DNA from: Bostrychus sinensis
Taxonomy: Eukaryota; Chordata; Actinopteri; Gobiiformes; Eleotridae
Assembly: GCA_020698575.1 (NCBI GenBank)
Contig: CM036241.1
Location: forward strand, 38,423,855 to 38,487,854
DNA length: 64,000 bases
Direction: 5' to 3'
This document shows positions 23,769 through 34,701 of this stretch, piece by piece. A program made the position numbers and the translations under genes. Position 1 is the stretch's first letter, and the number at the start of each line of letters is the position of its first letter. The notes below the pieces were generated by a model. It was not told the origin of the DNA. It did not search any database and was given only the letters and a program-made list of their open reading frames with translations.

Positions 23769-23776
23769 ACTTAGAC

Positions 23777-24479
23777 CAGGACAAAGACCTGGAACCTGTG
23801 GTGTACTACAAAGCAAGCTGGATATAGCCAGGCTTTATTTGAGTGAGCTGGCTTTACAAAGCCTGAACCTCAGCTCAGAGATAACCAGTGTCACAAAGGC
23901 AGTTATCAGCAGTCTGTGTAAAGCCAGTATTTGTTCATCGGCATCGCTCACATGAATGTGCTATGTTGTGACGTGTGACATGTTTTACTTACATAAAAAT
24001 AAATCAACAAAAGTGAAAGTCTAACAGAAGCCCAGTAGAGCCATCTGCAGCACAAGATTACAAGATAAGTTGGAATGAACCGCTTCATTAACCCGTTTAA
24101 CCATATCAGTACCAATTGTTGCCAAAAAAGATCCCTCACTTTTAAGGCTTTACTTTTGTTATTACATGATATAATAAGGTATTACTGGTACAGATAGCAC
24201 AACTGCGAAGTTCTGAAAAAGTCTGGTGAGTTTCACATGTCTGGGGTCAAAGGTCACATGATCACAGGTGTTTTTTCACCAAGTACACCTGGAGAGGAGT
24301 TCAGCCTTCACCTAAGTCTAAAACAAAAGCTTATTTAAGTATGATAACATAAACCCAGGAGGATGATTTTTGGTACACACCATCTTTAAGATCTCTAGGG
24401 TTCAGATATGCAATAATAATTCCTCTACTGTGTTTGGTTTGGGCACAGGATGAGTACAAACATGGGCGGCAACAAATTG
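23777..24479. other. Intron 1 sequence with no recognised feature
   Basis: No exon, element end or tandem array was recognised here. Confidence 0.4.
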
Positions 24480-24489
24480 TGAAGAAATT

Positions 24490-24812
24490 GAAAAGAAATT
24501 AATAAAACAGTTAGAGATGATTTTCTTTTTGAGAATGCCTTAATGATTTTCTCAACTCTCTGTGCAGGTAGCACTTGGCACTTCTATGCCAGAGAAACAA
24601 GCAAAAAATAAATAAATAAATAAAGATTTTGGATATTTCCTATGAACTGCAGAGAGCCAAAATTGCTACAAGATGGTTGGAGATGCTGGGGTCATTCAGT
24701 CACATGGCTGCCCAGACATGTACCTGACCAAAAATCAGAAATTAAGTAGAAGAATTGGCCAATTGCTGATTGACAAAAAAATGCAGAAATTGGCCCAATA
24801 TATCGGTCAACC
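24490..24812 (+). repeat. Copy of the repeat family seen in ERV env (47343-52499)
   Basis: Shares with the 47343-52499 element the segments TTCTATGCCAGAGAAA, TTTCCTATGAACTGC and the end CCAATATATCGGTCAACC, in the same order. Truncated at its left end. Confidence 0.7.
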
Positions 24813-24899
24813 TTTTGTATAATGCGTATGACAAATAGAATATATGAAAATTTACCTCACTCTGCCATAAAAAAGAACAAACTGTTCTGTACTGATCAT

Positions 24900-26110
24900 T
24901 ATAGTGTTGCATGAACAGCATTATAACCTTTATTTAGACAGGGAGAACCACTTGAGAGTGTAGCTCTCTTTTGCAGTGGTGCAGTGGTAGATAAATACAT
25001 GTGTACATACAGATAAGGATATACATCTTATTTTAAGCTTTATTTAACCAGGTAAGTCAATTGAGAACCAATTCTCATTTACAATAACAACCTGGGAATT
25101 GTACGAATTAATAAAATACAAATAGTATAATAGTATTATAAACAAAAGACAATAAAATAAATTAAAATCAATTAAAACAGGTGTATTTGTCAAAAAAGAT
25201 TTAAAGAGGTCTACAGATGGAAATGGAGACAATTTCAGTATGTTTTGTAGTGTATTCCATCTGTATGGCCCATAGCATGCAAATGTCGTCTTTCCGAGTT
25301 CTGTGTTCATGTAAGGAACATTCAGTGTGAAGTGTTCCTGTGACCGAGTGCTGTAAAAGGTAGTTTACTTAAAATGGCTTTGTAAATAAAAATTAGACAG
25401 TGTTGTTCACGTCTTTTTGAGACAGACAGCCACCCAACTTTCTCATAGAAAACACAGTGATGAGTGCGATAGCCATCTCCTGTGATGAACCTTAGTGCAC
25501 TGTGGTAAAGAGCATTGCGTGACTTCAGAACTCGTGCAGAGGTATGCAAATATAACATCAGCATAAACAAATACATAGATAAAAATGTTACCTCTCTATT
25601 TTCAAGTGTAAAGCACTGTCTGTTTCTATAATAAAATACCAGTTTTAGTTTCAGTTTCAGTTTGAGGCTTACATAGTCAATTTGTGTTTTAAAACAAAGA
25701 AATTCATCTAGCCATACATCTAAGTATTTATAACTCTTAGAATTTGGATACCATTTATAGTATCAATTGAAAAATCAGAGGGATTATTCAATTGTGATCA
25801 CTAGTTGTTTTATGTAGGATTTAGAGGAAGTTTATTTTTCATCAGGCAATTCTGGATGGCTAGAAAATCACTCTTCAATGTAGATACTGCATCAGCCAGT
25901 ACATGCAGCAGTCATTGTGCTGTGACCCGGTCTAAACCCAGATTGATATGGGTTTAAGACATTATTTATATTAAGAAATTGAGTTTTTCTAGAATTTTTG
26001 CTGGACAGGAAAGTTTGGAAATTGGACGATAATTGTTTGGGTTGCTAGCTTTCCCTTTTTTGTAGAGTGGTACAACATGGGCGGCTTTCCATGCTCTCGG
26101 GATTCTTCCA
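24900..26110 (-). mobile_element. L2-like LINE 3' fragment (reverse transcriptase remnant)
   Basis: On the minus strand from about 26110 leftwards, frames encode PRAWKAAHVVPLYKKG, NNYRPISKL and NPYQSGFRPGHST, typical of the LINE reverse transcriptase palm. After a gap, ALRFITGDGYRTHHC and REQHCLIFIYKA follow (25322-25576), then NTELGKTTFACYGPYRWN (25044-25310), which is the C-terminal region of fish L2/Rex1-like ORF2. The central part of the reverse transcriptase is deleted and frameshifted. The sequence near 25040 (TTTATTTAACCAGGTAAGTC) is the usual 3' UTR of such elements. Dead copy, same transcriptional orientation as mgat4b. Confidence 0.82.
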
Positions 26111-26716
26111 GGCACAAGAGTAAGGTTAAAAATATGTCACAAGTATACAGACTGGCTGCCTGTGTGCAAGGCTGCAGTAGGAAGGGAATATGGACTACAA
26201 GAGTGATATGTTAATGGGCCTTTTCTTACTCAGCTGGAGATGTGCATCGCCCTGGGAATACTGCGTGAGTACAGTCACTGCCCAAACTCAGAATGTAGCA
26301 TTGGTCAGTAAAACATTGAGGTGTTAAACTCTGAAGGGCCAGATCATAGCCCTAACTCAGGAACATAACCTGCTCCGGACCAGGTTAGCTCTGCAGTGCA
26401 TGTTTCTACAGTGATCTAGCCAGGCTGGACAGTGATCCTCCTTTGTGACACAGGAAATCCTGGGTTTAGGCTTGACTCAGAGAGCTTAACCAGAAATCTA
26501 TCTCCGTAGTAGCAGCCCTAAGGACTGAAGGAGAACAACTGAAGGGACCTCCACCTGTCTATTATAAACTGTGTACAGTGTTTTAATACCTGTAACTCTG
26601 ACCACTGATGTGTTTCTTAGTATTTATGGCTTAGACCTGGGTCTACCCTGGCTCCTTTAGGACAGAGTAGGTCACACAGACACACCATTTTGTAATGATG
26701 CATTTATGGTCTCCTT

Positions 26717-27113
26717 CAGCGATGGAAAAAATACTCAAAGTCTGTACTCAAGTAAAAGTACTGTTATTTCAAAAATAATATTACTCAAGTAGAAGAAAAA
26801 GTACTTAAAACATATTTTACTTGAGTAAAAGTAAAAAAGTATTGAGTGTAAAATTAGCTTATGTAGAAAGTACTTTTGAATTTTGCAAAATTTGTTTTCT
26901 TCAAACCTTCTGATTAAAAGTCAGATGTGCTACACACTACACTGCAGAGGACAAAAAATACTTTTACCTCCTTAGACAATTTGAAGTTTTATTCAAGGAA
27001 AATAAAATAAATCATCCAAAAGTTACTCAAGTACAAGTCAAAGTATATTTTACAAAATGTACTCAGAAAGTACCTTTTCTTCAGTAAATGTATCTAGTTA
27101 CGATCCACCACTG
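26717..27113. mobile_element. 397-bp hAT-like MITE rich in TACTT/AAGTA
   Basis: The left end CAGCGATGGA and the right end TCCACCACTG (reverse complement CAGTGGTGGA) form inverted termini. The flanks GTCTCCTT and GTCTCATC agree at 6 of 8. The interior consists of TACTCAAGTA/AAGTACTTTT motifs common in fish genomes and may be related to the flanks of the nearby AGT tracts. Confidence 0.7.
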
Positions 27114-27117
27114 GTCT

Positions 27118-27240
27118 CATCTGACTACCTATCGTTCCTAGACAGAAAATAAGTGAGGGTAGAACCAGCAACCTTTCAGTTATTGGCCAGACTTTTTTAC
27201 CTGCTAAGACACTGCCACCACATGAACAAAGTTTAGTCTG
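27118..27240 (-). repeat. Degraded tRNA-like SINE head
   Basis: The reverse complement reads TGGTGGCAGTGTCTTAGCAG (A-box region) then GGTTGCTGGTTCTACCC (B-box-like). It probably belongs to the same tRNA-SINE class as the copies elsewhere. It abuts the right end of the preceding MITE. Confidence 0.5.
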
Positions 27241-28035
27241 AGAGTTCATGTACAGGAGGCTAATGAAGGGAGTCAGGGACATGTTTACCACCTGAGTAAG
27301 GGGCTATTTAGACGACAGTATGTTTTGCTGAATCTGCAAAAGTTTGATTGCATTTTGGCCTTTCGTTTACACAAGGACGGGGTTTCTGTTTTCCAAATCC
27401 GTAATCTTTTGAAAATCCTGGGAGCTTATTCACACCAACTCTTCGTTTTTTTCACACCTTAGTGTTTTCATATAAATATGAATTGGAGGCGGCATGACTC
27501 TTGGATTTTCCTGACCAGCGTTGTTGTGTAAATGGCCCCTAGAGGAGCTCAACAATAAAGATTATAAATAGAGATTGTAGGCAACTTGAAGAAATAATAG
27601 ACAGAGCTGGTTCAACTATAGGTATTAGTTTAAGATGGATGCTATACTGAATAACATCGGCCATCCTCTGCATTCTGGCTGTGACCAACAGAGGGCAGGA
27701 GTGGATGTCTGAGGTCAGTGAGCTGCAGCATGAACGCCTCAGGAACCTTTTTCTACTGCCACACAGCTGTACCATGGACCAGCCTGTGGCACATTGTTGC
27801 ATCCAATCCAAGAATCAGCAACAGCAACAACAAGGACTAAATCAGCCACAGTGAACCAGCTGTGGTCTTGGGTTAGATTCAAACCATTCTATGTCCCAGA
27901 CCAAGACTGGACCCAGACTCAGACCAGTCCCAGAGGTTTATGCAGTGAACAGCTGAAGGATTAAAGACACTGTTGTTCACAACTGTTTTAACCTTTCTCA
28001 GATTACACTGAGTCCCACTGACAGAGAATACAACA
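27241..28035. other. Intron 1 sequence with no recognised feature
   Basis: Open frames to 90 codons with no recognisable family. Nothing else is seen. Confidence 0.4.
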
Positions 28036-28375
28036 GTCTAAACCAGGACTAAACCAGGAGTAAACCAGGACTAAAGCAGGTCTAAACCATGACTAGACAA
28101 GGTCTAAACAAGGTTTACACCAGAACTAAAGCAACAAGGTCTAAACCAGGACTAAAGACGGACTAAACAAGGTCTAATCCAGTACTAAACAAGTTCTAAA
28201 CTAGGCCTAAAGCAGGTCTAAACAATGTCTAAAGACTAAAGAAGGACTAAAGAAGGTATAAACCAGGACTAAAGCAGGGCTAAACAAGGTCTAAACCAAA
28301 ACTAAACCAGGTTTAAACCAGGTCTAAACCAGGACTAAACCAGGTCTAAACCAGACCTAAACCATGTCTACACCA
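28036..28375 (+). repeat. 11-bp minisatellite array
   Basis: About 30 CCAGGACTAAA/CAAGGTCTAAA units, with a short satellite block at 28497-28545. Confidence 0.92.
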
Positions 28376-28846
28376 TTTGTCGCCTATCAGTGTCTGTTGT
28401 TGTTGACTCTGGGGCAGGCCTAGACCTGTTTTCCTGTCTGTCATGTGTTTCTCTCAGAAGTGCCATCTTCCTCTGGACCTGTTTAGACCTGTTCAAACCC
28501 AGGTCTAAACCAGGCTTAACCTGGGTCTAAACTAGGACTAAACCTGTTTCTCTGTGCGAGCAGACCGACACAGAGCTGCAATAAACTCTCTCTTTTTTGA
28601 TCAGCAGCATTTATTCAATGTTGACAAGAACTGAAGACCAACCGATGGAAACAGGAGATTAAGGTCTAGTTTAGTCCTCGTCTAGACTTTATTCCGCAAT
28701 GCATTTTCTGTGTTAATCCTGATTTCATCCCTTTATTTAGACCTGGGTTAGTCAGGATTTAGGCTCACTTTAGTCGATTAAAGCCGTTACTTGTACAGCC
28801 TGAGCTAGTGCTTGATGGGACCTGTTTGAGACTCTCTGGTCTAGAC

Positions 28847-29985
28847 TAGGGTTGCAAAGGGGCGGAAATTTTCTGGTAAATTTCCAGAAATTTTCTGGAA
28901 ACTTTCCATGGAAAGTTAAGCTTGGAAATTTTGGGAATTTTCAAATTTGGAAACCATATATAAATCAATAAAAAAACATTATAATGACTGATGAAGCATA
29001 AGAAACAGTACTTTTTTTAAGTATTGACTTTTGTAATATTTTTCTGCTACTTAATTTTAAAGTAAGGTTGATTTATGCACCAAGGTCTTAGCTTGGCTTT
29101 TAGGTATTAGCATTTAGCATACCATAGCAGCTATATTGCTAATAAGCAAATTAAACTTTTGGTACAAAGGTTAATACAATTCTGCAATTATATTGACAGA
29201 GTTGACTTCAGTACACAGCAAACACCCACCTGTTTTATAGAGGCACAGTCAAACAGAATGTAAATTGTTCAAAAGAGAGAACATGTGCTGAGCTGACACA
29301 GTTTAATCAGTGGAAAAACACCACATTACATTAATCTGCTCAAAAAACGGCACCATCCCCAGTGGCCAGCCTGGGAACTGCAGCCAAACTAGTTTTGATA
29401 GGCCTGCCACCAGAACAGATGTAACTCATTAATTATGCATGATGTTGTCACAAATGTATTGATACCTATAAAGAATTATGATGCTTAATATTGTGCCCCC
29501 AAAATATCACAATATACCACAAAACACATTTTTACAACCCTAATAGTTAACCAGAAATATGGAGTCTGCAGTCTGGAGTTTGGTAGTGTTGTGGAGATCA
29601 GCTGTGCATGTGACAGGGGGATGCAGAGTGCATAGAAGTGTATGCAGAGCAGGTTACTACATGTACCACAGGTTACTACATGTACCACAGGTTACTATAT
29701 GTACCACAGGTTACTACATGTACCACAGGTTACTACATGTACCACAGGTTACTACATGTACCACAGGTTACTACATGTACCACATGTTACTACATGTACC
29801 ACATGTACATGTGACTGAGGAATAGCACAGATATTGAAGTGTGTTTGTGTTTTTTATGCTATAGTATATTGCCCTGCCATGGGACAGCTTTGAATTGTCT
29901 AAGTTCCCAATTTATTCCCATAAATTCCCATTTAATCCCATGGAACATTTCCAACTTTGAAAATTCCTGGAATTTTGCAACCCTA
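28847..29985. mobile_element. 1.14-kb hAT-like element with internal 19-bp minisatellite
   Basis: The perfect 8-bp duplication GTCTAGAC (28839-28846 and 29986-29993) flanks TAGGGTTGCAAA at the left and TTTGCAACCCTA at the right (one mismatch zone further in). Subterminal sequence is rich in AAATTTTC/GGAAATTT short inverted repeats, as in common fish hAT MITEs. A 19-bp tandem repeat lies inside at 29651-29810. Confidence 0.88.
29651..29810 (+). repeat. 19-bp minisatellite (AGGTTACTACATGTACCAC)
   Basis: About eight nearly identical units, each with the palindrome TACATGTA. The tyrosine/histidine-rich open frame at 29559-29825 is a by-product of the array. Confidence 0.92.
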
Positions 29986-30182
29986 GTCTAGACTCTCTGG
30001 TCTAGATGACAGATTAAGGTCTAGTTTTATAATGAAGCTATTTCCTCAAACACCCTGGCTGTCCATTAGCCATGTTCATGATTAACTCTGTTTCTTTTTA
30101 AGTCTTTTGAAATTGAGTCGAACTTTGATTCACAAACAATACATCCTCCTCTCACCTCTACATGTAAACATCAGGGTTCATA

Positions 30183-30404
30183 TACGACTACTACTATTAC
30201 TACAATTACTAATACTATTACTACTACTACTGCAACTACTACTACTATTACTAATACTATAACTACTACTGCTACTACTACTCCAACTACTACTTCGACT
30301 GCTACTATTCCTATGACTACTAATACTACTACTATGATGAGTACTACTACTACTCCTATTACTACTACTACCATTACTACTACTGTTACTACTAAGGTGA
30401 AAAA
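30183..30404. repeat. (ACT)n trinucleotide tract
   Basis: Degenerate ACT/ATT repeats over 220 bp. The 67-residue valine/isoleucine-only open frame on the minus strand is low complexity. Confidence 0.9.
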
Positions 30405-30454
30405 ATACTTTTAGAAAGTAGATAATAAACTCAAACTCACTAAAAAAGAAACAT

Positions 30455-30960
30455 GGTCTAACCAGATCCAGGACTAAACTAGCAAGACTATTCCAGGACT
30501 AAATGTGGATTAAACAAAGTCAAAACAGGAGAAGACCATGGCTAAACCAGGTGTAGACCAGGACTAATGGAAGCCAAATGTCAGCAATAAACAAGTAGTT
30601 AAACAGAGGCCAAAGCTAGACTAAACAGACTACTCATCTGGACTAAACCAGGTTTAAAGCAGAACTAAACCAGCACTAAAGTAGGGAAAACAGGTCTGAA
30701 CCAGGGCTAAACAGGACTAAAAATCCAGGAATACAACCAGACTAAACTAGGTCTAAACACAGGTTGAGATAGGGGAATAAAAAAGAACTAAACCAAGGCC
30801 AAACTAGGTATAAACCAGGACTAAACCAGGTCTAAACACAGGATGAGATGAGAATAACAAGAACTAAACCAAGGCTACACTATGTCTAAACCAGGATTAA
30901 ACTAGGTTCTAAATCAGGTCCAAATCAAGACCAAATCAGGTCTAAACCAGGTCTTTACTA
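30455..30960 (+). repeat. Long 11-bp minisatellite array
   Basis: About 40 degenerate CCAGGACTAAA units, one of the two longest arrays. Confidence 0.88.
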
Positions 30961-31029
30961 TCAATAAACGACAACAAAACTGCACTTATGAGGTTTAAAC
31001 AATAGCTAAAATAACAAGGAACTCTAAGG

Positions 31030-31145
31030 CTACACCAGGATTAAATTAGCAATAGACTCAGACTAACCTAAGATTACATCAGGACTAAACCCAGGACTAA
31101 AACGATGACTAAACCAGGACTAAATCTGGATCAAATCACGACTAT
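31030..31145 (+). repeat. 11-bp minisatellite array nearest the mgat4b promoter
   Basis: About eight CCAGGACTAAA units ending some 380 bp inside intron 1. This is the rightmost array of the family in the window. Confidence 0.85.
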
Positions 31146-31520
31146 ACATTACTTCGGCTTCTGTAATGTACATTGAAACGATGTACAGATAAATCAGCAT
31201 TATCCAGCGCCAAAACCATGATACTTCTGCTTGAGTCCCGCTTCAGTCTCAGCCTCTGCTTCACGAGAATCCGCGTCAAAACAAAACGTCAAAACACACG
31301 CCGCTTTTCCAACCTTCACATCTCATTTATTCCGCTCCACAAATCTCCCCAAAACAGCGCCACAACCCCAGCGTCATGTGCGTAAAACGTTCCCCCCCGC
31401 AACATCTCAGCTCCGAGCAGGCAGAGCTCCGCAGTGGAGTGACGCCGAGCGGAGGGCGACGCTTCCTCGGCCACAGGGGTGCAGGAGGAGTCGGTGTGTG
31501 TACGCGGGCGCGGGGTTTAC

Positions 31521-31617
31521 CTCTGGATCCACTGAACGCCGTGTACCAAGACAGCGACAGGAGCGCGCACAGGCCGAAGAGCAGCAGCGTGAGGAAGGGC
31601 GCATTTCGGAGCCTCAT
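31521..31617 (-). CDS. mgat4b: mgat4b exon 1 (residues 1-32): start codon and membrane anchor
   Basis: The ATG at 31617-31615 opens MRLRNAPFLTLLLFGLCALL, followed by SLSWYTAFSGSR. This matches the invariant start of MGAT4 enzymes: a short basic cytosolic tail (MRLRN), then a hydrophobic signal anchor (about residues 7-25) for a type II Golgi membrane protein. The exon ends at 31521 before donor GTAAAC. The next base completes a Gly codon with exon 2. The minus-strand open frame continues upstream of this ATG, but that part is low-complexity 5' UTR and the family always starts at this Met. CpG-rich surroundings fit a promoter-proximal exon. Confidence 0.93.
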
Positions 31618-31900
31618 CTCCGGACAATCCTCATCGTTCTCGAGCGAGGAGAGACCAGCGAGGAGACGAAGAGAGGAGGCGAGGGAAGGGGAGGGAGGAG
31701 GAAGAGGCAGGTATACTGTAGAGAGAGAGCGAGAGAGAGAGAGAGAAAAAAAAAAAAAACAGCAGAAGGAGAAGAGGAGGGGCGCTGCCGTGAGGTCCCC
31801 AACCGAACTGCAGCTAAAAATAGAGCGGGGTTTGGAGGCACGGAGCGGAGTAATCAGCGAGTTAAAGGGGCGGAATGGGGAAGGCAGGGGTATGGGCTGC
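31618..31900 (-). promoter_or_regulatory. mgat4b 5' UTR and CpG-rich proximal promoter region
   Basis: Immediately upstream of the mgat4b start codon, with CpG-rich sequence extending back into exon 1. Transcript-strand sequence is strongly pyrimidine-rich, with a (GA)n run and an A-tract on the plus strand at about 31716-31760. Possible elements are CTAAAAATAG at 31814-31823 (MEF2-like, or TATA-like read on the minus strand) and a GC box GGGGCGG at 31867-31873. The transcription start is not determinable from sequence. The 225-codon plus-strand frame across this region is an antisense artefact of CpG/GA-rich sequence. Confidence 0.55.
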
Positions 31901-32089
31901 TGGGGTAGGCAGTACAAGAGATGGGTTTGAATTATTAAGAAAAGGTCAATGAGAATGACTGTACCTGTGCTGTTGTACCACCATACACCGCTAGATGGAG
32001 TGGTGAGCCCTGTGTTACTGAGGGTTCTGTCCAAACATATGTATAGGTGAACTGAAGACTGGCGCCGCTGTGCGTCTGGTGACTCGCGT

Positions 32090-32280
32090 CAAATTCAATT
32101 CAATTCAATTCAATTCAGATTTTATTTGTATGTCCAGTATCACAACAAAAGTCGCCTCAAAGGGCTTCACAACAGGTGATCAAACATAAACACACAATCA
32201 GACTTAACACATAATAACTACACTAAACAGATCCAGGACACTCCTGTCCTTAGACCCTCCTTCTCGGTAAGGAAAAGGTG
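32090..32280. repeat. Fish interspersed repeat with (TTCAA)n start
   Basis: TTCAATTCAATTCAATTC, then TTTTATTTGTATG, CAGTATCACAACAAAAGT and CTTAGACCCTCCTTCTCGG. The same order of motifs occurs at 36046-36076 plus 36894-37025, where the repeat is split by an insertion. A minus-strand relative lies at about 61265-61385. Confidence 0.75.
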
Positions 32281-32282
32281 TG

Positions 32283-32450
32283 GGTCTGTGTGAGGCCGGC
32301 GTGTGTCTGTGTGAGGCTGGTGTGTGTCTGTGTGAGGCCGGTGTGTGTCTGTGTGAGGTTGGTGTGTGTCTGTGTGAGGCCGGTGTGTGTCTGTGTGAGG
32401 CCGGTGTGTGTCTGTGTGAGGTTGGTGTGTGTCTGTGTGAGGCTGGAGCT
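32283..32450 (+). repeat. 21-bp minisatellite (TCTGTGTGAGGCCGGTGTGTG)
   Basis: Eight tandem 21-bp units with GCCGG/GCTGG/GTTGG variants, about 0.7 kb upstream of mgat4b exon 1. Because 21 is a multiple of 3, several long cysteine/valine open frames appear. They are not genes. Confidence 0.93.
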
Positions 32451-33796
32451 AAAGCTGTATTAGCTTCAGTAAACAGGAGACTACTTCAGGTTTACCGCCA
32501 GCTTTCTGTGCATTAAATTCACTTCATTGCTCCACTTTAACACATTTTAACCACTGAACATATAACCAGGAGCTTAACTCATGCTTAATGTAGTTTAAAT
32601 TAAAAATGAAATGTTTAGATTCTAGAAGCGAAAGCTGTACTTTGTAACACTCACACAATAGTGCAAGCAAGTTACCAATAGAAAAGTTCTGGAAATAGTG
32701 ACAATTTACCAATGCTACTGTTATTTTACCTTGTCTTGAGTCATTTAAAAATTACCAACCAAAATACAACAAAGGCAGAGACAGTTTAACTCTCCAAAAT
32801 TATTATAATTGTGACGCCCAAAGCAGACAATATACGCCCTGACCAAGAACTGCTTACAGGTCCTTTAATACGCGTTAGTTCATAATATATAGTATCCGCA
32901 GCCAGGTCTCAAAAAATATAATCTAAAAGAAATCCAAAAGAATGTCCAAATACATCCCAAACGTAAAGTCAAATCCCGAAATAAATCCCAAAAATTGAAT
33001 CTTTAAGTCCTCCAAAAATAAAAAGAGAAAGAGGAACACGCGAGGCTGCAGCGGTTGCACGCTCCCGCGCCGGCACTTTGAAACGCAGCGATAAAAAGCA
33101 TTAATTGGATCGCTCTCACCGGCCTCAGTTGTGCTTTGTCCAGGCAGTCAGCATTAGTCCAGAGTACGGTGCTGGCTCAAAAACACGTTAAAATACCAGG
33201 GAAACAGCCTATTGACCTCTCCAGCCCGTCCAGCAAGCACCATTCACACTTCTTTCCGTGCCCGCGCCCCACCAGGTGCCTTGGATTAGGGCAATTTGCA
33301 GGCACCGTCAGCTGACTGCGGAGATCAGCTGAGCAGGTAAACAAAACAAAAGGACACAAAAGGACACAATGCAATACAAAAACCCAAATATTATGTTGCC
33401 TGTGCTACAACTTTGCTAAACTGGAAACAGATGTTGCTAATAAACACTAGCTTTATTTTTAGAAAAAGACGCCTCATGATTAGGTCATCCTCTCTTGGAA
33501 TACAGCTGTTTATCACAAGGACAAGTACGTGTTTGATTAAAAAAAAACAATTTTGCTTGTTGTTTTTGCCTCAGTGAGGATTCTCTCTCGTCCAATCAGC
33601 TCGCAGCAGTGCCCACCTCTAACCATTCCAGACGCTAACCAAGCTGGACCCCATCAAGGAGGAGTACCATAAGTAGAACAGTTTGGACCGCTTTTTGGGA
33701 ACACTTTGGAACGCTTTGGGAAGTGGAAACACCACCAAACCGCCCCATCCCGCCCCATTCTGATCTAGTGGAAGCGCCATATATGTCCCATGTAGA
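32451..33796. other. Upstream intergenic sequence with no recognised gene
   Basis: AT-rich, with a short GC-rich patch at 33020-33160. The segment at about 33570-33790 (CCAATCAGC ... CCGCCCCATTCTGATC) resembles a decayed MITE end. No coding exon was recognised on either strand. Confidence 0.45.
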
Positions 33797-34122
33797 ATGA
33801 ATGTGAGAGTGAATGGCTGTCTGTCAGTGTGTCTCTGTGTCAGCTCTGAGACTGGTCCAGGGTGTACCCCACCTCAGACCCATAGTTGCAGCCTGGGAAA
33901 AAGTGAAGAAGAAGAATGTATTTGTGCTGAGGGATGCAGCTCAGATAACTTGGCTATTATTCTGTTTAAATTAAATAAATACTGGTCCTGGCTCAGACTT
34001 TACAGACTGTTGTGGCCCTCACTCTTCTCTGAAGGCTCTGTGGATGGTCTCGTTAACAGACATCAGTTCCAGCTGGAAACTAACTGCACAATTTTACTGG
34101 CGTCATTTACTTCAGAAACTTC

Positions 34123-34153
<31 letters not shown>

Positions 34154-34205
34154 AAAATTGTAGTAGCAATAATAATAGTAGTAGTACTAGCAGTAACAGT
34201 AGTGT
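33797..34205 (+). repeat. SINE fragment plus (AGT)n tract
   Basis: 33797-33912 carries 'gtccagggtgtaccccacct', the plus-strand version of the middle of the SINE at 60102-60467. 34122-34205 is an AGT tract. The 154-codon open frame joining both is fortuitous. Confidence 0.65.
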
Positions 34206-34701
34206 GCGGTGACTTTTTCAAGCAGCAAGCAGACACCTTGACTTCATTAAGTTTTATATGACAACATTTTGATTTAATTAAAAGTCACTTAACTGCAATC
34301 CCATCAGTGTTTGAGTAGTAGGCTGTTTCAAACTATCTCACACTCTTCCTATATAATTACTATTAGTAACGCTGTTTGTATACAAAAGAATATCATTACA
34401 ACATTTTTCCATAAAGCAGGCCTTCTCTGTTGCCTTATCAATAAAAGTTTTTGTTTTAACTTTAATTCATAAGCACTAAAACGAGGATGGATAGATGATG
34501 ATGCATGCGCGAGCCTCCAAAACAAGCTGCTGGGCTTTCTGCTTGACAAGCCCCAGGCAGAAACAGTGCATCATGACTCCACCTCCATGGAGGTGAAAAT
34601 GACAGAAATGAATGGCAGAGAGGCAACCTAGCTTGCCTTGACAGTACCTGGAGTGGCCAGCAGGGTGCAGAAAAAAACAGAGTGACTGAAAGCAGGTATT
34701 A

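Larger units (their letters stand above)
2720..31520 (-). other. mgat4b intron 1, 28.8 kb, repeat-rich
   Basis: Bounded by the exon 1 donor AG|GTAAAC (minus strand, GT at 31520-31519) and the exon 2 acceptor at 2720-2721. No other host exon was recognised inside. The intron holds most of the 11-bp minisatellite arrays, several hAT-like elements with target duplications, a foldback, LINE and SINE fragments and trinucleotide tracts, listed separately. The very long first intron is common for genes with promoter-proximal regulatory DNA, but this one looks inflated by repeats. Confidence 0.85.

Noticed and set aside
29651..29810. Possible CRISPR-like array
   Set aside because: Head-to-tail 19-bp units without unique spacers, in a vertebrate genome and inside a hAT-like element. 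It is a minisatellite.
30171..30374. 67-residue Val/Ile membrane-like protein
   Set aside because: Direct translation of the degenerate ACT trinucleotide tract.
31231..31930. Long plus-strand open frames (225 and 184 codons) over the mgat4b first exon
   Set aside because: They are antisense to a recognised coding exon, run through GA-rich and CpG-rich sequence, and have Arg/Glu-rich low-complexity translations with no domain.
31327..32034. 235-codon minus-strand frame as the full mgat4b N-terminus
   Set aside because: The family starts at MRLRN (31617). Upstream residues come from pyrimidine-rich 5' UTR, and downstream of 31521 the frame reads through intron.
32283..32450. Cysteine-rich repeat protein frames (CVCVRLVCVCVR)
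   Set aside because: They arise from a 21-bp minisatellite that keeps all frames open.
33797..34261. 154-codon open frame
   Set aside because: Spans a SINE fragment and an AGT tract. No family resemblance.
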